DNA of 64,000 nucleotides from Streptomyces sp. RKAG290 (GTDB lineage Bacteria; Actinomycetota; Actinomycetes; Streptomycetales; Streptomycetaceae). Under the pieces are notes generated by a model that ran no database searches, was not told where the DNA came from, and saw only the letters and a list, made by a program, of their open reading frames with translations. Below are positions 53,402 through 63,948 of the stretch, piece after piece (positions within the stretch are counted from its first letter, which is position 1; each line of letters starts with the position of its first letter). Where the stretch lies: the NCBI RefSeq assembly GCF_023701695.1, contig NZ_JAJOZC010000001.1:6137894-6201893 (forward strand). The letters are read 5' to 3'. Both the position numbers and the translations under genes were made by a program.

Positions 53402-54176
53402 CCGGCACACGCGACTTCGAGGGATGAACGCTCTGGTGACGGGCGGCGCCTCCGGTATCGGGGCCGCCGTCGCGACCATGCTCCTGGAGCGCGGGGCCCG
53501 CGTCGCGGTCCTGGACCGGGAGACCGCGGGCGCCCCCGAGGGCACCCTCGCCCTGAAGGCGGACGTCACGGACGACGCCGCGGTGCACGAGGCCGTGGAC
53601 CGGGCAGCCGCCGAACTGGGCTCCCTGCACACGCTCGTGTCGAACGCGGGCATCGGCTCCGTCGGCTCCGTGGAGGACAACGACGACGACGAGTGGACCC
53701 GGGTCCTGGACATCAACGTCCTCGGCATGGTCCGCACCGCCCGCCACGCGCTGCCGCACCTGCGGCGCGCCGCGGCCGAGCGCCCCGGCGCGGTCTCGAT
53801 CACCCAGACCTGTTCGATCGCCGCGACCGCCGGGCTGCCGCAGCGCGCCCTGTACAGCGCGAGCAAGGGCGCGGTCCTCTCGCTGACCCTCGCCATGGCC
53901 GCCGACCACGTCCGCGAGGGCATCCGGGTCAACTGCGTCAACCCGGGCACCGCGGACACCCCGTGGGTCGGCCGGCTGCTCGGGCAGGCGGCCGACCCGG
54001 CCGCCGAACGTGCGGCCCTGAGCGCCCGTCAGCCGCTGGGCCGGCTGGTCACCGCCGACGAGGTGGCCGCCGCGATCGTCTACCTCGCCGGCCCCGCCGC
54101 GGCCTCCGTGACGGGCACGGCACTGGCCGTCGACGGCGGCATGCAGGGCCTGCGCCTGCGCCCCGCCGGCAGCTGA
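53398..54176 (+). pseudogene. SDR dehydrogenase of the fuconate operon (one-base deletion near start; possibly a sequencing error)
   Basis: The natural start is the ATG at 53398, overlapping the dehydratase stop (ATGA) and reading MTGTRDFEG. It then hits a stop unless one G is added to the GGG at 53421-53423, giving GMNALVTGGASGIGAAVA. The length is 3n+2. From the ATG at 53424 a shortened frame would still give 250 aa. Family motifs TGGASGIG, SNAG, YSASKGAV and NPGTADTPW are intact. It probably oxidises a 6-deoxy sugar or 2-keto-3-deoxy sugar acid. Translation from the internal ATG could rescue function. Confidence 0.8.
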
Positions 54177-54299
54177 CCGCAGGGTGTGCGGCCCGAGCCG
54201 GAACATCCACGGCCGCGCACCTCGTACCACCTGCGGCACACACCCCCAGCAACGCCATCGAAACGCCGAGCCGGTACTCCACAAAGGAACGGGACACCA

Positions 54300-55340
54300 A
54301 TGAGAGTACGTACGACGAGTGCGGCGGCCTGCGCCGTACTGCTGGCCGTCACCGCCCTCGCGGGCTGCAACCGCGAGTCCTCGGACGACGGCGCGGGCGG
54401 CGGCAAGGTCGGTATCGACCTCCCGCGCAGCGACAGCGACTTCTGGAACTCGTACCAGAACTACATCGAGAAGGGGGTCAAGGGCGGTGAGGTCAAGGCG
54501 CTGCCGCTGACCAACTCGCAGAACGACATCGGCAAGCTCGTCGCCAACGTCCAGACCTTCACCGACCAGGGCGCCAAGGCCGTGGTGATGGCCCCGCAGG
54601 ACACCGGCGCGATAGCCGAGTCGCTCAGCACCCTGAACGACAAGAAGATCCCGGTCGTCAGCGTCGACACCCGCCCGGACAAGGGCGACATCTACATGGT
54701 GGTGCGGGCCGACAACAAGGCGTACGGGACGAACGCCTGCAAGTACCTCGGTGAGCAGCTGAAGGGCAAGGGCAAGGTCGTCGAGTTCCAGGGCGACCTG
54801 TCCTCGATCAACGGCCGCGACCGGTCCGAGGCCTTCAAGGCCTGCATGGACAAGGACTTCCCGGACATCAAGGTGTTCGAGCTCGCCACCGACTGGAAGG
54901 GCGACGTGGCCTCCGCGAAGCTCCAGTCGACGCTCGCCGCCCACCCGGACATCAACGGCATCTACATGCAGGCCGGCGGTGTCTTCCTGCAGCCGACGCT
55001 CGCGCTCCTGGAGCAGAAGAAGCTGCTGAAGCCGGCCGGTTCGCCGGGCCACATCACCATCATCTCCAACGACGGCATCCCGGAGGAGTTCGACGCCATC
55101 AAGGCCGGGAAGATCGACGCGACGATCTCCCAGCCGGCCGACCTGTACGCGAAGTACGCGCTGTACTACGCCAAGGCGGCGCTGGACGGGAAGACCTTCA
55201 AGGCGGGTCCGACCGACCACGACTCCACCATCATCAAGATCCCGAACGGCTTCGAGGACCAGCTGCCCGCGCCGCTGGTGACCAAGGAGAACGTCGACGA
55301 CCCGAAGCTGTGGGCCAACCAGCTGGAGAAGAAGAGCTAG
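54300..55340 (+). CDS. Sugar ABC transporter substrate-binding lipoprotein
   Basis: 346 aa. The signal ends at the lipobox LAGC (VLLAVTALAGCNRES). The periplasmic-binding fold of the ribose/RbsB class follows: VGIDLPRSDSDFWNSYQNYI, AVVMAPQDTGAIAESL, VVSVDTRPDKGDIYMVVRAD and KVVEFQGDLSSINGRDRSEA. It is tethered to the membrane and binds a monosaccharide, perhaps fucose, rhamnose or a related sugar given its operon mates. Confidence 0.92.
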   Translation: MRVRTTSAAACAVLLAVTALAGCNRESSDDGAGGGKVGIDLPRSDSDFWNSYQNYIEKGVKGGEVKALPLTNSQNDIGKLVANVQTFTDQGAKAVVMAPQDTGAIAESLSTLNDKKIPVVSVDTRPDKGDIYMVVRADNKAYGTNACKYLGEQLKGKGKVVEFQGDLSSINGRDRSEAFKACMDKDFPDIKVFELATDWKGDVASAKLQSTLAAHPDINGIYMQAGGVFLQPTLALLEQKKLLKPAGSPGHITIISNDGIPEEFDAIKAGKIDATISQPADLYAKYALYYAKAALDGKTFKAGPTDHDSTIIKIPNGFEDQLPAPLVTKENVDDPKLWANQLEKKS

Positions 55341-55342
55341 CC

Positions 55343-56863
55343 ATGGACCACGCAGCACCACCCGCCGTACAGGCGGAAGGCGTCGTCAAACGCTTCGGGC
55401 CGACCGTCGCGCTCGACGGGGTGAAGCTCACCGTGCGGCCGGGTGAGTCGCACGCCCTCGTCGGCCGCAACGGGGCGGGCAAGTCGACGCTGGTCAGCGT
55501 CCTGACGGGACTCCACAGGGCCGACGCGGGCACGGTCACGTTCGGCGGGGACCCCGCGCCCGCCTTCGGGGACACCACGGCCTGGCAGTCGAAGGTCGCC
55601 TGCGTCTACCAGAAGTCCATGGTCGTCCCCGACCTGACCGTCGCCGAGAACCTCTTCCTCAACCGGTTCGACGACAACGCCCGCTGGATCAGCTGGGGGC
55701 GGCTGCGCAAGCGCGCGGAGCGGCTCCTCGCCGACTACGGCGTCCAGGTCGACCCGAACACCCGGGCCCGCGACCTCGCCGTCGAGCAGCGGCAGTTCGT
55801 CGAGATCGCCCGCGCGCTGTCCTTCGGCGCGCGGCTGATCATCCTCGACGAGCCGACCGCCCAGCTCGACGCCCGGGGCATCGGGCGGCTCTTCGACAAG
55901 CTCCGGGAACTGCAGAGCCAGGGAGTGGCGTTCCTCTTCATCTCCCACCACCTGCAGGAGGTGTACGAACTGTGCACGGCGGTCACCGTCTACCGCGACG
56001 CCCGCCACGTCCTGACCGCGCCGGTCGCCGACGTCGCCAAGGACGATCTGGTGTCGGCGATGACGGGGGAGAAGTCCGGCGGCGCCGTCGCCTGGCACGC
56101 CTCCGGCACCGCCCTGCCGCCCGACCCGTCGGCCCAGCCCGTCCTCACGGCCCGAGGGCTCACCCTGGAGGGCTGGTTCGAACCGGTGGACCTCCAGGTG
56201 CGCCCCGGCGAGGTGCTCGGCCTGGCCGGCTCTGCGGCCAGCGGCAACACCGCCCTGGGCGAGGTACTGGCGGGCATGCGCAAGGCGGACGGCGGCACGG
56301 TCCGGGTGCACGGTGAGGCCGTGCGCTCGGGGAGCGTGCCGCACGCGCTGGCCGCCGGGATCGGCTACATCCCCGAGGACCGGCACGACCAGGGACTCGT
56401 CCTCGGGCGCAGTGTCGCCGAGAACGCCACCCTCACGGTCACCGGCCAGCTGGGCCCGTGGGGGACCGTACTGCCCTCCCGTACCAGGGAGTTCGCCCGG
56501 ACGATGATCAGCTCGCTGGACATCAAGACCCAGGGGCCCGAGCAGCCCGTCTCCGGGCTCTCCGGCGGCAACCAGCAGAAGGTGGTGGTCGCCCGCGCAC
56601 TGGCCCGCAAGCCCCGCGTGCTGGTGGCGGTGCGGCCCACCGCAGGCGTGGACATCAAGTCCAAGGACTCGCTCCTCGGGGTCGTACGGCAGGTCGCCGA
56701 CGAGGGGAACGCCGCAGTGATCATCTCCGACGAGCTGGACGACCTACGGGTCTGTGACCGCGTACTCGCCCTGTTCCACGGACGGGTGGTCGAGACATTC
56801 GCAAGCGGGTGGGCCGACGGAGAACTCGTCGCCGCCATGGAAGGTGTGGGGGAAAGGGAATGA
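55343..56863 (+). CDS. Sugar ABC transporter ATPase, two-domain (RbsA type)
   Basis: 506 aa. First nucleotide-binding domain: Walker A GRNGAGKST, LIILDEPTAQLD; the usual signature motif reads LAVEQRQFVEIARA. Second domain: the Walker A position reads GSAASGNTA (degenerate, as normal for this class), signature LSGGNQQKVVVARAL, then VRPTAGVDIKSK. It powers import of one sugar with the permease downstream. The start lies 2 nt after the lipoprotein stop. Confidence 0.93.
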   Translation: MDHAAPPAVQAEGVVKRFGPTVALDGVKLTVRPGESHALVGRNGAGKSTLVSVLTGLHRADAGTVTFGGDPAPAFGDTTAWQSKVACVYQKSMVVPDLTVAENLFLNRFDDNARWISWGRLRKRAERLLADYGVQVDPNTRARDLAVEQRQFVEIARALSFGARLIILDEPTAQLDARGIGRLFDKLRELQSQGVAFLFISHHLQEVYELCTAVTVYRDARHVLTAPVADVAKDDLVSAMTGEKSGGAVAWHASGTALPPDPSAQPVLTARGLTLEGWFEPVDLQVRPGEVLGLAGSAASGNTALGEVLAGMRKADGGTVRVHGEAVRSGSVPHALAAGIGYIPEDRHDQGLVLGRSVAENATLTVTGQLGPWGTVLPSRTREFARTMISSLDIKTQGPEQPVSGLSGGNQQKVVVARALARKPRVLVAVRPTAGVDIKSKDSLLGVVRQVADEGNAAVIISDELDDLRVCDRVLALFHGRVVETFASGWADGELVAAMEGVGERE

Positions 56864-57912
56864 CCGGCACGGTAAGGCCCCCGGCGGCCGAAGACATCGA
56901 GAGCGCGCTGAAGGGCCCGCTCACGGGCGACAGACCGCTGAACCGGCTGAAGCTGATCCGGTGGAGCGACTTCTCGCTGGTGCCGGTGATCCTGGTGGTG
57001 ATGCTGGTCGGGTTCATCGTCTCGCCGGTGTTCCTCACCTCCCAGAACCTGATCAACGTCGTCCAGCAGTCCTCCGAGCTCAGCCTGCTGGTGCTCGCCC
57101 AGGCCTTCATCCTGATCTGCGGGCGGATGGACCTGTCGCTGGAGTCGACGATCGGTATCGCGCCGGTCATCGCGCTGTGGCTGGTGCTGCCCGGCGGGGG
57201 CGACCGATTCGCCGGTCTGGGGGTGATGCCGGGCTGGACGGCGGTCCCGCTCTGCCTGCTGGCGGGAGTGGTGATCGGCGCATTCAACGGCTTCCTGATG
57301 CTGAAACTGCGCGTCAACGGCTTCATCGCGACGCTCGGCATGCTGATGATGCTGCGGGGTCTCCACAACGGCATCACCGAGGGCAAGTCGATCATCGACG
57401 TCCCGGCCTCCTTCAGCTACCTGGGCAAGGCCTCCTGGCTCGGTGCACCGGCGGCCGTCTGGATCAGCCTGGCGCTGTTCGCCGTCGGCGGAGCGGTGCT
57501 GGCCTGGACACGGCACGGGCGTTCGCTCTACGCGATCGGCGGCAACCCGGAGGCCGCGCGGGCCGCCGGTATCCGCGTCGACCGCGTCACCTGGATCGTC
57601 CTGGCGATCGGCGGGCTGCTCGCGGCGTTCGCCGGCATTCTCTACACCGGCCACTACGGATCGGTCGGGGCCACGCAGGGCAAGGACATGATCTTCGACG
57701 TCATGGCGGCCGCCGTGATCGGCGGAATCGGTCTGAAGGGAGGCCGCGGCACCATATTCGGCGCGCTCACCGGCGTACTCACCCTTCGGCTGGTCGTCAA
57801 CGTCATGACCCTGGCCGGTGTTCCGGGCCAGTGGGAGAAGTTCCTCAACGGCGCCATCATCATCATCGCCCTGGTCGCCTCGCGCTATGCCAGCCGCGAG
57901 GAACAGGACTGA
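56860..57912 (+). CDS. Sugar ABC transporter permease (RbsC type)
   Basis: 350 aa from the ATG at 56860, overlapping the ATPase stop (ATGA). Eight to ten membrane helices; family landmarks LAQAFILICGRMDLSLEST, GVVIGAFNGFLMLKLRVNGF, SLYAIGGNPEAARAAGIRVD and AAAVIGGIGLKGGRGTIFGA (BPD_transp_2 motif). It forms the channel of the operon importer. Confidence 0.93.
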   Translation: MTGTVRPPAAEDIESALKGPLTGDRPLNRLKLIRWSDFSLVPVILVVMLVGFIVSPVFLTSQNLINVVQQSSELSLLVLAQAFILICGRMDLSLESTIGIAPVIALWLVLPGGGDRFAGLGVMPGWTAVPLCLLAGVVIGAFNGFLMLKLRVNGFIATLGMLMMLRGLHNGITEGKSIIDVPASFSYLGKASWLGAPAAVWISLALFAVGGAVLAWTRHGRSLYAIGGNPEAARAAGIRVDRVTWIVLAIGGLLAAFAGILYTGHYGSVGATQGKDMIFDVMAAAVIGGIGLKGGRGTIFGALTGVLTLRLVVNVMTLAGVPGQWEKFLNGAIIIIALVASRYASREEQD

Positions 57913-57930
57913 GGACCGGTTCACACACGA

Positions 57931-57963
57931 ACGCCGGACGGGCACATCCAGCCCGTCCGGCGT
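57931..57963. terminator. 13-bp perfect hairpin ending the ABC/fuconate operon
   Basis: ACGCCGGACGGGC (57931-57943) pairs fully with 57951-57963; loop ACATCCA. Also placed to stop the convergent FadR-family gene. Confidence 0.85.
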
Positions 57964-58013
57964 GTGAGGTGCGGGGTCCGGCGTGTGAGCACCGGGTCGG
58001 GCCGCGGCCGTCG

Positions 58014-58685
58014 CTAGAGCGTCGACCGCAGCCACTGCTCCACGCTCGCCACATGCACCGTCGCCCAGGCCCGTGCAGCCTCCGCGTCGCGGTCCCGCAG
58101 TGCCGACACGATCGCCCGGTGCTCATGGAGCGTGCGGCTCACCGCGTCCTCCTGGGTCAGACCGCGCCAGACCCGCGCCCGCGTCGTCGGCCCCGACAGT
58201 CCGTCGAGCAGCGAGCAGAGCACCGAATTGCCGGACGACTGCACGATGCCGCGGTGGAACTCGAGGTCGCAGGCCACCAGTTCCTCGACCGAGGGGTGGT
58301 CCCCCAGGGCGTCCAGCTGGGCGCTCAGCAGGTCGAGCTGCTCCTCGGTGATCCGGCTCGCGGCCATCGCGGTCGCGGCCGGTTCCAGGATCCGCCGGAC
58401 CGCCAGGAACTCCAGCACCGTGTCGTCGCGGTGGAAGTCCACCACGAAGCTCAGCGCCTCCAGCAGCAGCTGCGGATCGAGACTGGTGACGTAGGTGCCG
58501 TCGCCCTGGCGCACGTCGAGAATGCGGATCAGCGACAGGGCGCGCACCGCCTCCCGCAGCGAGTTGCGGGACAGGCCGAGCTCCGCGGCGAGTTCGCTCT
58601 CCTTGGGGAGGCGATCGCCGGGCCGTAGCGCACCCGAGACGATCATTCCCTTGATCTTCTCGATGGCCTCGTCAGTGACAGCCAT
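58014..58685 (-). CDS. FadR-subfamily GntR regulator of the fuconate operon
   Basis: 223 aa from the ATG at 58685 (MAVTDEAIEKIKGMIVSGAL). Winged helix: LPKESELAAELGLSRNSLRE, then AVRALSLIRILDVRQGDGTY. The FCD domain has CDLEFHRGIVQSSGNSVL and LHEHRAIVSALRDRD with metal-binding His. The 12-bp sequence in its own promoter recurs upstream of the dehydratase gene, so it likely represses both itself and the operon until a sugar-acid ligand binds. Confidence 0.9.
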   Translation of the reverse strand: MAVTDEAIEKIKGMIVSGALRPGDRLPKESELAAELGLSRNSLREAVRALSLIRILDVRQGDGTYVTSLDPQLLLEALSFVVDFHRDDTVLEFLAVRRILEPAATAMAASRITEEQLDLLSAQLDALGDHPSVEELVACDLEFHRGIVQSSGNSVLCSLLDGLSGPTTRARVWRGLTQEDAVSRTLHEHRAIVSALRDRDAEAARAWATVHVASVEQWLRSTL

Positions 58686-58699
58686 GGGCGACCTCCAGA

Positions 58700-58711
58700 C
58701 ATCCGATGTAT
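58700..58711. promoter_or_regulatory. FadR-type operator in the regulator's own promoter
   Basis: CATCCGATGTAT, inside the inverted repeat GACATCCGATGT. It is the exact reverse complement of 52011-52022. 14 bp upstream of the regulator start. Confidence 0.65.
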
Positions 58712-58849
58712 CGCCCCCATTATGCGTCTCCGGAAGCGGCCGGTGCGCCCTTCGGGGCAACCCGCGCCACGCCCGTTCCGCGCGGCAGGGCGTTTCGACC
58801 CGTTCCGTAGGGCAGAGTCCGAAACCGCCCGTGGTGAATCAGGACACGC

Positions 58850-58886
58850 GGAAGGGGGCGGCGTCCCCCGGACACCGCCCCCTTCC
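58850..58886. terminator. Hairpin after glpD
   Basis: GGAAGGGGGCGG (58850-58861) pairs fully with 58875-58886, 7 nt beyond the glpD stop; ends the gyl operon (minus strand). Confidence 0.8.
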
Positions 58887-58892
58887 CGTGCG

Positions 58893-60506
58893 TCAGACCC
58901 TGCGGTCGCCGAGCACCGACTCGACGCGGGCCCGGATCTCGTCCGTGGCCAGACCCCGGATCGTCAGCGTCGTCCGCCGGCGCAGCACGTCGTCCGCCGT
59001 CTCGGCCCACTCGTGGTCACGCGCGTAGGCGACCTGTGCCCAGATCTCGGGAGCGTCCGGGTGGATGCGCTCGGCGAGTGCCGGGTTCTCGTTGGCCAGC
59101 CGGGCGATGTCGAAGGACAGCGAACCGTAGTGCGTGGCCAGGTGCCGTGCCGTGTCGGCGGACATCCGCGGCCCGGGCGTCCCGCCGTCGACCATCAGCC
59201 GGTGCGCGACCGCGTTCGGGTTGGCGATGCCGGGCAGCGGGAGCTTCCTCGGCAGCCGGGCCATCGGCTCCATGTCCTCGGCCAGCGGGTGCCCGGGGAG
59301 CGCGGCCAGCTTGTTCATCACGGTGCGCCCGATGTGACGGAACGTCGTCCACTTGCCGCCCGCCACCGACAGCATCCCGCCGCGGCCCTCCGTCACGACC
59401 GTCTCGCGCTTGGCCTTGGACGTGCTGCCCGGACCACCCGGCAGCACCCGCAGCCCGGCGAAGGAGTAGGTGATCAGGTCGCGCGACAACTGCTGGTCCC
59501 GGACCGAGAACGCCGCCTCGTCCAGGATCTGCGCGGTGTCCTTCTCGGTGACCGCGACATCCGCCGGATCGCCCTCGTACTCCTCGTCCGTCGTGCCGAG
59601 CAGCAGCATGTCCTCCCAGGGCAGGGCGAACGTGATGCGGTACTTGTCGATCGGGGTGGCGAGCGCGGCCTTCCAGGGGCGGGTGCGCTTCAGGACGAGG
59701 TGCGCGCCCTTGGACAGACGTATCGAGGGCGCCGCGTTCGGGTCCTCCATCTTCCGCAGGTGGTCGACCCACGGACCGGTGGCGTTCAGCACCAGCCGGG
59801 CGTCGATGCCGAACTCCGTGCCGTCCACCGAGTCCCGCAGCTCCGCACCGGTCACCCGGCCCCGGGTGAACCGCAGCCCGGTGACCGCCGCGTGGTTGAG
59901 AACGGCGGCCCCCGCCTCGACGGCCGCGCGGACCGTCATCAGGGCCATCCGCGCGTCGTTCATCTGGTCGTCGCCGTAGACCGCGACGGCCTTCAGATTG
60001 TCGGTGCGCAGCTCGGGCACATCGCGCTGCGCCTTCGCCGGGCTGATCACGTGGCCGACGCCGTCACCGAACGCGGAGAGCGCCGAGTACGCGAACACGC
60101 CCGCGCCCAGCTTGGCGGCGCCGTGCGGCCCGCCCTTGTAGACCGGCAGGTAGAAGGTGAGCGGGTTGGCGAGGTGCGGTGCGACCTGACGGGACACCGC
60201 ACGCCGCTCGAAGTGGTTCTCCGCGACCAGCTTCACCGCGCCGGTCTGCAGGTAGCGCAGACCGCCGTGGAGGAGCTTGGAGGAGGCGGAGGAGGTGGCG
60301 CCGGCGAAGTCGCCGGCGTCCACCAGGGCCACCCGCAGCCCGGACTGCGCGGCGTGCCAGGCGGTGGAGATGCCCAGGATGCCGCCGCCGATCACCAGGA
60401 GGTCGTACGTCGCCTTGGAAAGCTGCTCCCGGGTTTCGGCGCGGCTCGGAAGGGAGCCGGAGGCCGGATGCGTCCCGAGGGCGGGGACGCTCTGCAGGGT
60501 GGTCAT
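58893..60506 (-). CDS. glpD: Aerobic glycerol-3-phosphate dehydrogenase
   Basis: 537 aa. FAD-binding LLVIGGGILGISTAWHAAQS, then SSASSKLLHGGLRYLQTG and NHFERRAV, DQMNDARMALMTVRAA, NATGPWVDHLRKM and FAGLRVLPGG are all GlpD/DAO family signatures; the C-terminal domain ends ATDEIRARVESVLGDRRV. It oxidises glycerol-3-phosphate to dihydroxyacetone phosphate at the membrane, passing electrons to quinone. Last gene of the gyl operon, 6 nt behind glpK. Confidence 0.96.
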   Translation of the reverse strand: MTTLQSVPALGTHPASGSLPSRAETREQLSKATYDLLVIGGGILGISTAWHAAQSGLRVALVDAGDFAGATSSASSKLLHGGLRYLQTGAVKLVAENHFERRAVSRQVAPHLANPLTFYLPVYKGGPHGAAKLGAGVFAYSALSAFGDGVGHVISPAKAQRDVPELRTDNLKAVAVYGDDQMNDARMALMTVRAAVEAGAAVLNHAAVTGLRFTRGRVTGAELRDSVDGTEFGIDARLVLNATGPWVDHLRKMEDPNAAPSIRLSKGAHLVLKRTRPWKAALATPIDKYRITFALPWEDMLLLGTTDEEYEGDPADVAVTEKDTAQILDEAAFSVRDQQLSRDLITYSFAGLRVLPGGPGSTSKAKRETVVTEGRGGMLSVAGGKWTTFRHIGRTVMNKLAALPGHPLAEDMEPMARLPRKLPLPGIANPNAVAHRLMVDGGTPGPRMSADTARHLATHYGSLSFDIARLANENPALAERIHPDAPEIWAQVAYARDHEWAETADDVLRRRTTLTIRGLATDEIRARVESVLGDRRV

Positions 60507-60512
60507 GTCTGT

Positions 60513-62063
<1,551 letters not shown>

Positions 62064-62118
62064 GGTGTGCTCCCGGAGGTCTGTGTGGTCATGGGGTTAC
62101 GGCTCGGGGCTCTGCGGC

Positions 62119-62910
62119 TCACGCGAAGGCGAGGTTGTAGAGCCCGCCCGCGATGGCGCCGCCGACGAGGGGGCCGACGACCGGGATCCACGCGTAGCCC
62201 CAGTCGGAACCGCCCTTGTTCGGCAGCGGAAGCAGCGCGTGCACGATACGCGGACCGAGGTCGCGAACCGGGTTGATCGCGTAGCCCGTCGGGCCGCCGA
62301 GCGAGAGACCGATGGAGACGACCACCAGTGCGGTGATCAGCGCGCCGAGCGTGCCGAGGCCGTTGCCGTCGGCGTTGAGGCCCTGGGTCAGGATCGCCAG
62401 GACCAGCACGACCGTGGCGATGATCTCGGTGACGACGTTCTGTACGGCGTTGCGGATCTCGGGGCCGGTGGAGAAGACACCGAGCACCGGCCCGGCCTCG
62501 GGGGCCGCGGCCTTGTCGACCATGCCCTCGTCACCCGTATGGGCCCGCAGGATCTCCGGATCCGTCAGATGGGCCCGGAACTGTCCGTAGTAGGTGAGCC
62601 AGACCAGCACCGCGCCGATCATCGCGCCCAGGAGCTGGGAGGCGAGGTAGAGCGGTACGTCGCTCCACTTGGTGCCGCCCTCGATCGCCAGACCGAGGGT
62701 GACGGCCGGGTTGAGCTGCGCGCCGGAAACGCCGCCGGCCAGATACGCGCCGGTCAGTACGGCGAAGCCCCACCCGAAGGTGACGGCGAGCCATCCGGCG
62801 TTCTGCGCCTTCGAGTGCTTGAGCGTGACGGCGGCACAGACACCGCCGCCGAGCAGGATGAGTACGGCGGTACCTATGGTCTCGCCGATGAAGATGTCGG
62901 AGCTGGACAC
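62119..62910 (-). CDS. glpF: Glycerol facilitator (MIP/aquaporin family)
   Basis: 263 aa from the GTG at 62910 (VSSSDIFIGETIGTAVLILL). Six helices and the two half-helix motifs: SGAQLNPAVTLGLA (NPA) and YAINPVRDLGPRI (NPV, with the Asp typical of glycerol channels). It lets glycerol diffuse through the inner membrane. First structural gene of the gyl operon; upstream carries the gylR-type site at 63035. Confidence 0.96.
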   Translation of the reverse strand: MSSSDIFIGETIGTAVLILLGGGVCAAVTLKHSKAQNAGWLAVTFGWGFAVLTGAYLAGGVSGAQLNPAVTLGLAIEGGTKWSDVPLYLASQLLGAMIGAVLVWLTYYGQFRAHLTDPEILRAHTGDEGMVDKAAAPEAGPVLGVFSTGPEIRNAVQNVVTEIIATVVLVLAILTQGLNADGNGLGTLGALITALVVVSIGLSLGGPTGYAINPVRDLGPRIVHALLPLPNKGGSDWGYAWIPVVGPLVGGAIAGGLYNLAFA

Positions 62911-63011
62911 CCGCGACTCCTTTGTCCTTCGTCCAGGAAGCCGAACCCCGGGTCCCTCCGGTGGTCCGCGCCCTCGTGTGAGGGCGTCACCGGCCCTTGG
63001 CACTGTCACAC

Positions 63012-63046
63012 CCTAACGCTTATTTCCGTTAGGCGTTCGACAATGC
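63012..63046. promoter_or_regulatory. Putative GylR operator region before glpF
   Basis: CCTAACG-N8-CGTTAGG (63012-63033) is a perfect 7-bp inverted repeat. Next to it, GTTCGACAATGC (63035-63046) recurs exactly at 63937-63948 before gylR. The rest of 62911-63149 shows no gene. Confidence 0.65.
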
Positions 63047-63149
63047 CGACCGGTGCACGGCAGTGTTTCCCTCAGGTGAATGGGGCGTCAAGGGGTGTGT
63101 GGCCTATAACTCGATCGGGGCCGAAGTTGCCGGCGCTCCCGCACGGTGC

Positions 63150-63914
63150 TCAGAAGCGTCTGGCGCCGAGGTCCCGGGAGACCGCGCGGGCGCAGTCGCG
63201 CACCGCCGCGATCAGCTCGGGCCGCAGCTCGCCGTCCGCGCAGACCCGCTCCACGGCGCCGGTCACGGCCACGGCGCCGACCGGCATCCGGCGCCGGTCG
63301 TGGATCGGGGCGGCCACCGCGGCCACCCCCTCCCAGGTCTCCTCCACGTCGGCCGCCCAGCCGCGCGCCCGGATCAGGTCGAGCATCGACTCGAACTCCA
63401 GCGGATCGGTGACGGTGCGGGGCGTGAAGGACTGCCGCTCGGCCTCCATGGCCTCCGTGTGCGCCACCGGGTCGTAGGCCGCCAGCACCTTGCCCAGGGC
63501 GGTGGAGTGCAGCGGCTGCATCGCACCGACCTCCAGGACCTGCCGGCTGTCGTCGGGACGGAAGACGTGATGGACGATGAGGACGCCCTGCTGGTGCAGG
63601 ACGCCCAGGTGGGTGCTCTCGCCGCTGGAGCGGGCCAGATCGTCCGTCCAGACCAGGGCGCGGGCCCGCAGCTCGTGGACGTCCAGGTAGCTGTTGCCCA
63701 GGCGGAGCAGCTCGGCGCCGAGCTGGTAGCGCCCGGACGCGTCGTCCTGCTCGACGAAGCCCTCGTGCTGGAGCGTGCGCAGGATGCCGTGCGCGGTGCC
63801 CTTGGCCAGGCCCAGCGAGGAGGCGATGTCGGACAGGCCCAGCCGCCGTTCGCCGCCCGCCAGCAGCCGCAGCATCGCGGCCGCCCGCTCAAGCGACTGG
63901 ATGTTCTTGGCCAT
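63150..63914 (-). CDS. gylR: IclR-family regulator of the glycerol operon
   Basis: 254 aa from the ATG at 63914 (MAKNIQSLERAAAMLRLLAG). Helix-turn-helix: RLGLSDIASSLGLAKGTAHG. The IclR effector domain ends with RRRMPVGAVAVTGAVERVCA. The gene directly precedes glpF on the same strand, as gylR does in S. coelicolor, where it represses the operon and itself in the absence of glycerol or glycerol-3-phosphate. Confidence 0.95.
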   Translation of the reverse strand: MAKNIQSLERAAAMLRLLAGGERRLGLSDIASSLGLAKGTAHGILRTLQHEGFVEQDDASGRYQLGAELLRLGNSYLDVHELRARALVWTDDLARSSGESTHLGVLHQQGVLIVHHVFRPDDSRQVLEVGAMQPLHSTALGKVLAAYDPVAHTEAMEAERQSFTPRTVTDPLEFESMLDLIRARGWAADVEETWEGVAAVAAPIHDRRRMPVGAVAVTGAVERVCADGELRPELIAAVRDCARAVSRDLGARRF

Positions 63915-63936
63915 CGCGCCGTACTCCTCCACTGTG

Positions 63937-63948
63937 GTTCGACAATGC
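63937..63948. promoter_or_regulatory. Putative GylR operator before gylR
   Basis: GTTCGACAATGC, identical to 63035-63046; it continues CTGAACA, making a loose inverted repeat GTTCgacaatgctGAAC. Confidence 0.65.

Noticed and set aside
53067..55361. 764-codon minus-strand frame over the SDR and lipoprotein genes
   Set aside because: Antisense shadow; no recognisable domain, and the sense genes have clear family motifs.
42763..58685. A secondary-metabolite gene cluster or antiphage system
   Set aside because: No polyketide, NRPS, terpene or RiPP core gene and no nuclease/NTPase defence set is present; the genes are sugar, redox and conserved core functions.
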